64,000 nucleotides of DNA from Bog-532 sp963720945. Its GTDB lineage: Bacteria > Actinomycetota > Actinomycetes > Streptosporangiales > Streptosporangiaceae. How positions within the stretch are numbered: the stretch's first letter is position 1; every line of letters starts with the position of its first letter. Positions 62,993 through 64,000 of this stretch are shown here, piece after piece. The notes below the pieces were generated by a model. That model saw only the letters and a list, made by a program, of their open reading frames with translations, made no database searches and had not been told where the DNA came from. The stretch lies in NCBI GenBank assembly GCA_963720945.1, contig CAVRHH010000013.1, positions 151,492 to 215,491 on the forward strand, given 5' to 3'. The translations under genes were made by a program, and so were the position numbers.

Positions 62993-63045
62993 CGTCTCCT
63001 CCTTGAACCACGTCATGGACAAGGCAGGAGATAACCACGATCAGA

Positions 63046-63079
63046 CCGTCATCCGGGCAGGGGAGTATGCCCGTGACGG
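63046..63079. repeat. Inverted repeat near the tnpA-side transposon end
   Basis: CCGTCA(N3)GGGCA pairs with TGCCC(N)TGACGG around an 8-nt loop, 31 bp from the element boundary and upstream of tnpA. It could be a recombinase or TnpC binding site, or the operon's regulator site. A weaker pair, CTGTC-N3-GACAG, lies near the opposite end (about 58872). Confidence 0.5.
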
Positions 63080-63109
63080 ACGTTAAAGACACTCAGTGAG
63101 GAGAGATAA

Positions 63110-63184
63110 CCGGGCGTAGCTGATGATGTAGGCGTCGCCCCACTCCCAATCCAGCGATTCCAGGGTGACGCCCGGGTCCCCCAT
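63110..63184 (-). pseudogene. 5' part of the gene split by the Tn554-like element
   Basis: ATG 63184 gives MGDPGVTLESLDWEWGDAYI and ISYAR to the CCGGG core: exactly 25 codons. Beyond it the frame continues 8 codons into the transposon (LSLLTECL) and stops. The start overlaps the methyltransferase stop as TAATG, so the gene was coupled to it. The remaining 143 codons are at 58389-58820. Confidence 0.8.
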
Positions 63185-63984
63185 TATGGCCGGGCCGTCT
63201 CGGCTGGCGGTGCCGGTGGTTTGCGGCCGATGCCGGCCAGGACCTGCCCGGCGCGTTGCGTGAACGGGGCCGCGGTCGGCCAGCCGGCCTGCCACGCGCG
63301 GGCGTCCGCGATCCCCGGGCTGATCAGGTCCAGGCCGGTAAAAAACGAGGCCACATCCTCGGGGGTGTGGTTATAGACGGCGGCGGCGTCGTAGGTGCGG
63401 GTGATCTGAGCGCCGATGGCCGGATCCCCGCACCCGACCGTGATGATCACATGCGAGCCGGGGGCCAGCCCGGAAATGTAGGCGGCGGCGAGGTCGCGGG
63501 CGGTCGCCGCGTCCATGAAGTGCAGCACCATGGCCAGGATCAGGCACGCCGGCTCGGTCAGGCCGATCAGCCCGGTGGCCTGGACGGCGTCCAGCACGGC
63601 GGCGGGTTTGCCCAGGTCGGCGGCGACGGCGGCGACGTGGTCGTCGCCGCTTGCGGCCAGCGCCCACAGGTGGTTGAGTACCACCGGGTCGTTGTCCACG
63701 TACACCACGGCGGCGGTGCTGTCGTGGCGGCGGACGATTTCATGGACGGCCGGGCTGGTGGGCAGCCCGGCGCCGAGGTCCACATACTGGCGGATGCCCT
63801 GCGCCAGGACATAGTCCAGGGCGCGGGCCAGGAACCGGCGGTTGCCGGCCACCATCTGCCGCACCCCGGGGTAGATGGCCACCAGCCTTTCGGCCAGGTC
63901 CCGGTCCGCCGCGAAATTATCTTTCCCTCCCAGGAGGAAGTCGTACGCGCGGGCAATGTTCGGCCGGGTGACGTCGAAGGGCAT
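63184..63984 (-). CDS. DUF574-family SAM-dependent methyltransferase
   Basis: 266 residues with the highly conserved start FDVTRPNIARAYDFLLGGKD and NFAADRDLAERL. IRQYVDLGAGLPTSPAVHEI (SAM site), VVYVDNDPVVLNHLWALAAS and LILAMVLHFMDAATARDLAA follow. This is the DUF574 methyltransferase family that is expanded in Streptomyces and related actinobacteria; targets are mostly unknown. Its stop overlaps the start of the split gene, suggesting a two-gene operon that the transposon has broken. The window ends 16 bp upstream of its start. Confidence 0.9.
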   Translation of the reverse strand: MPFDVTRPNIARAYDFLLGGKDNFAADRDLAERLVAIYPGVRQMVAGNRRFLARALDYVLAQGIRQYVDLGAGLPTSPAVHEIVRRHDSTAAVVYVDNDPVVLNHLWALAASGDDHVAAVAADLGKPAAVLDAVQATGLIGLTEPACLILAMVLHFMDAATARDLAAAYISGLAPGSHVIITVGCGDPAIGAQITRTYDAAAVYNHTPEDVASFFTGLDLISPGIADARAWQAGWPTAAPFTQRAGQVLAGIGRKPPAPPAETARP

Positions 63985-64000
63985 CAGCGGCTCCGTCAGG

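Larger units (their letters stand above)
58821..63114 (-). mobile_element. Tn554-like transposon with three transposition genes and one extra ORF
   Basis: The element of about 4.29 kb is bounded by CCGGG at 58821-58825 and 63110-63114. Its ends are TTATCT (58826-58831) and AGATAA (63104-63109), a 6-bp inverted pair. Inside, in order on the minus strand, are a tyrosine recombinase (TnpA-like), a 111-residue ORF, a larger recombinase (TnpB-like) and a DUF6262/TnpC-like protein. This is the Tn554 tnpABC plan plus one gene, and no resistance or other cargo follows. Removing the element with one core copy restores the target gene in frame. Confidence 0.85.

Noticed and set aside
58534..63125. 12-bp repeat GCGTAGCTGATG at 58534 and 63114 as the transposon att core
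   Set aside because: Both copies encode the ISYA stretch of the two internal modules of the split protein. Only the CCGGG core at 58821/63110 restores the complete gene.

Overview
The window reads as chromosome of a high-GC actinobacterium. Evidence for this: GC-rich third codon positions nearly throughout, many GTG starts and 4-nt stop/start overlaps, a fused isobutyryl-CoA mutase, a DUF574-type SAM methyltransferase, and actinobacterial IS256 remnants. I cannot name the genus. I see no rRNA, tRNA or CRISPR array.

Layout. (1) 1-5.3 kb: three genes of a Wadjet-type anti-plasmid SMC system (jetA, jetB and the start of jetC) run off the left edge; a VapBC/FitAB-type toxin-antitoxin pair follows at 5.6-6.3 kb. 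(2) 6.5-12.5 kb: ordinary regulator/enzyme pairs (LysR with an SDR, TetR with an NAD-epimerase), then a scarred stretch holding an SDR remnant, an N-terminally shortened AraC regulator, an ABC ATPase cut off before its signature motif, and a small HTH/Clp-N pair under a palindromic and probably leaderless promoter. (3) 12.5-19.4 kb: icmF, a divergent MarR regulator, a compact nested palindrome between them, and a multi-PAS histidine kinase. (4) 19.5-49.3 kb: a large Wzx/Wzy-type exopolysaccharide locus with an LCP-like protein, sugar dehydratase, LMW tyrosine phosphatase, tyrosine autokinase, WecA-like priming transferase, several glycosyltransferases, a heparinase-like protein, a bi-domain oxidoreductase, four FkbM-type and two other methyltransferases, an AsnB-like amidotransferase, flippase, polymerase, acyltransferase and UDP-sugar dehydrogenase. 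(5) 49.8-58.1 kb: two response regulators, a cellulose-synthase-like GT2, an MBL hydrolase, an AlkZ-related winged-helix protein, a FolD fragment, a PH-domain membrane protein, two joined IS256 fragments and a nitrilase-family hydrolase. (6) 58.4-64 kb: a compact Tn554-like transposon inserted in a small gene downstream of a DUF574 methyltransferase.

The most informative structure is that transposon. Its boundaries can be placed to the base: a 5-bp CCGGG core lies at both ends, and joining the flanks through one core copy restores a 168-residue reading frame. It carries two tyrosine recombinases, a TnpC/DUF6262-like protein and an unrecognised 111-residue protein, all translationally coupled.

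A caution on quality: between about 26 and 45 kb many polysaccharide genes are broken only by single indels, while their motifs stay intact in neighbouring frames. This looks more like uncorrected sequencing indels than old decay, but the sequence alone cannot settle it. Such genes are given as whole broken genes with the frame changes described.
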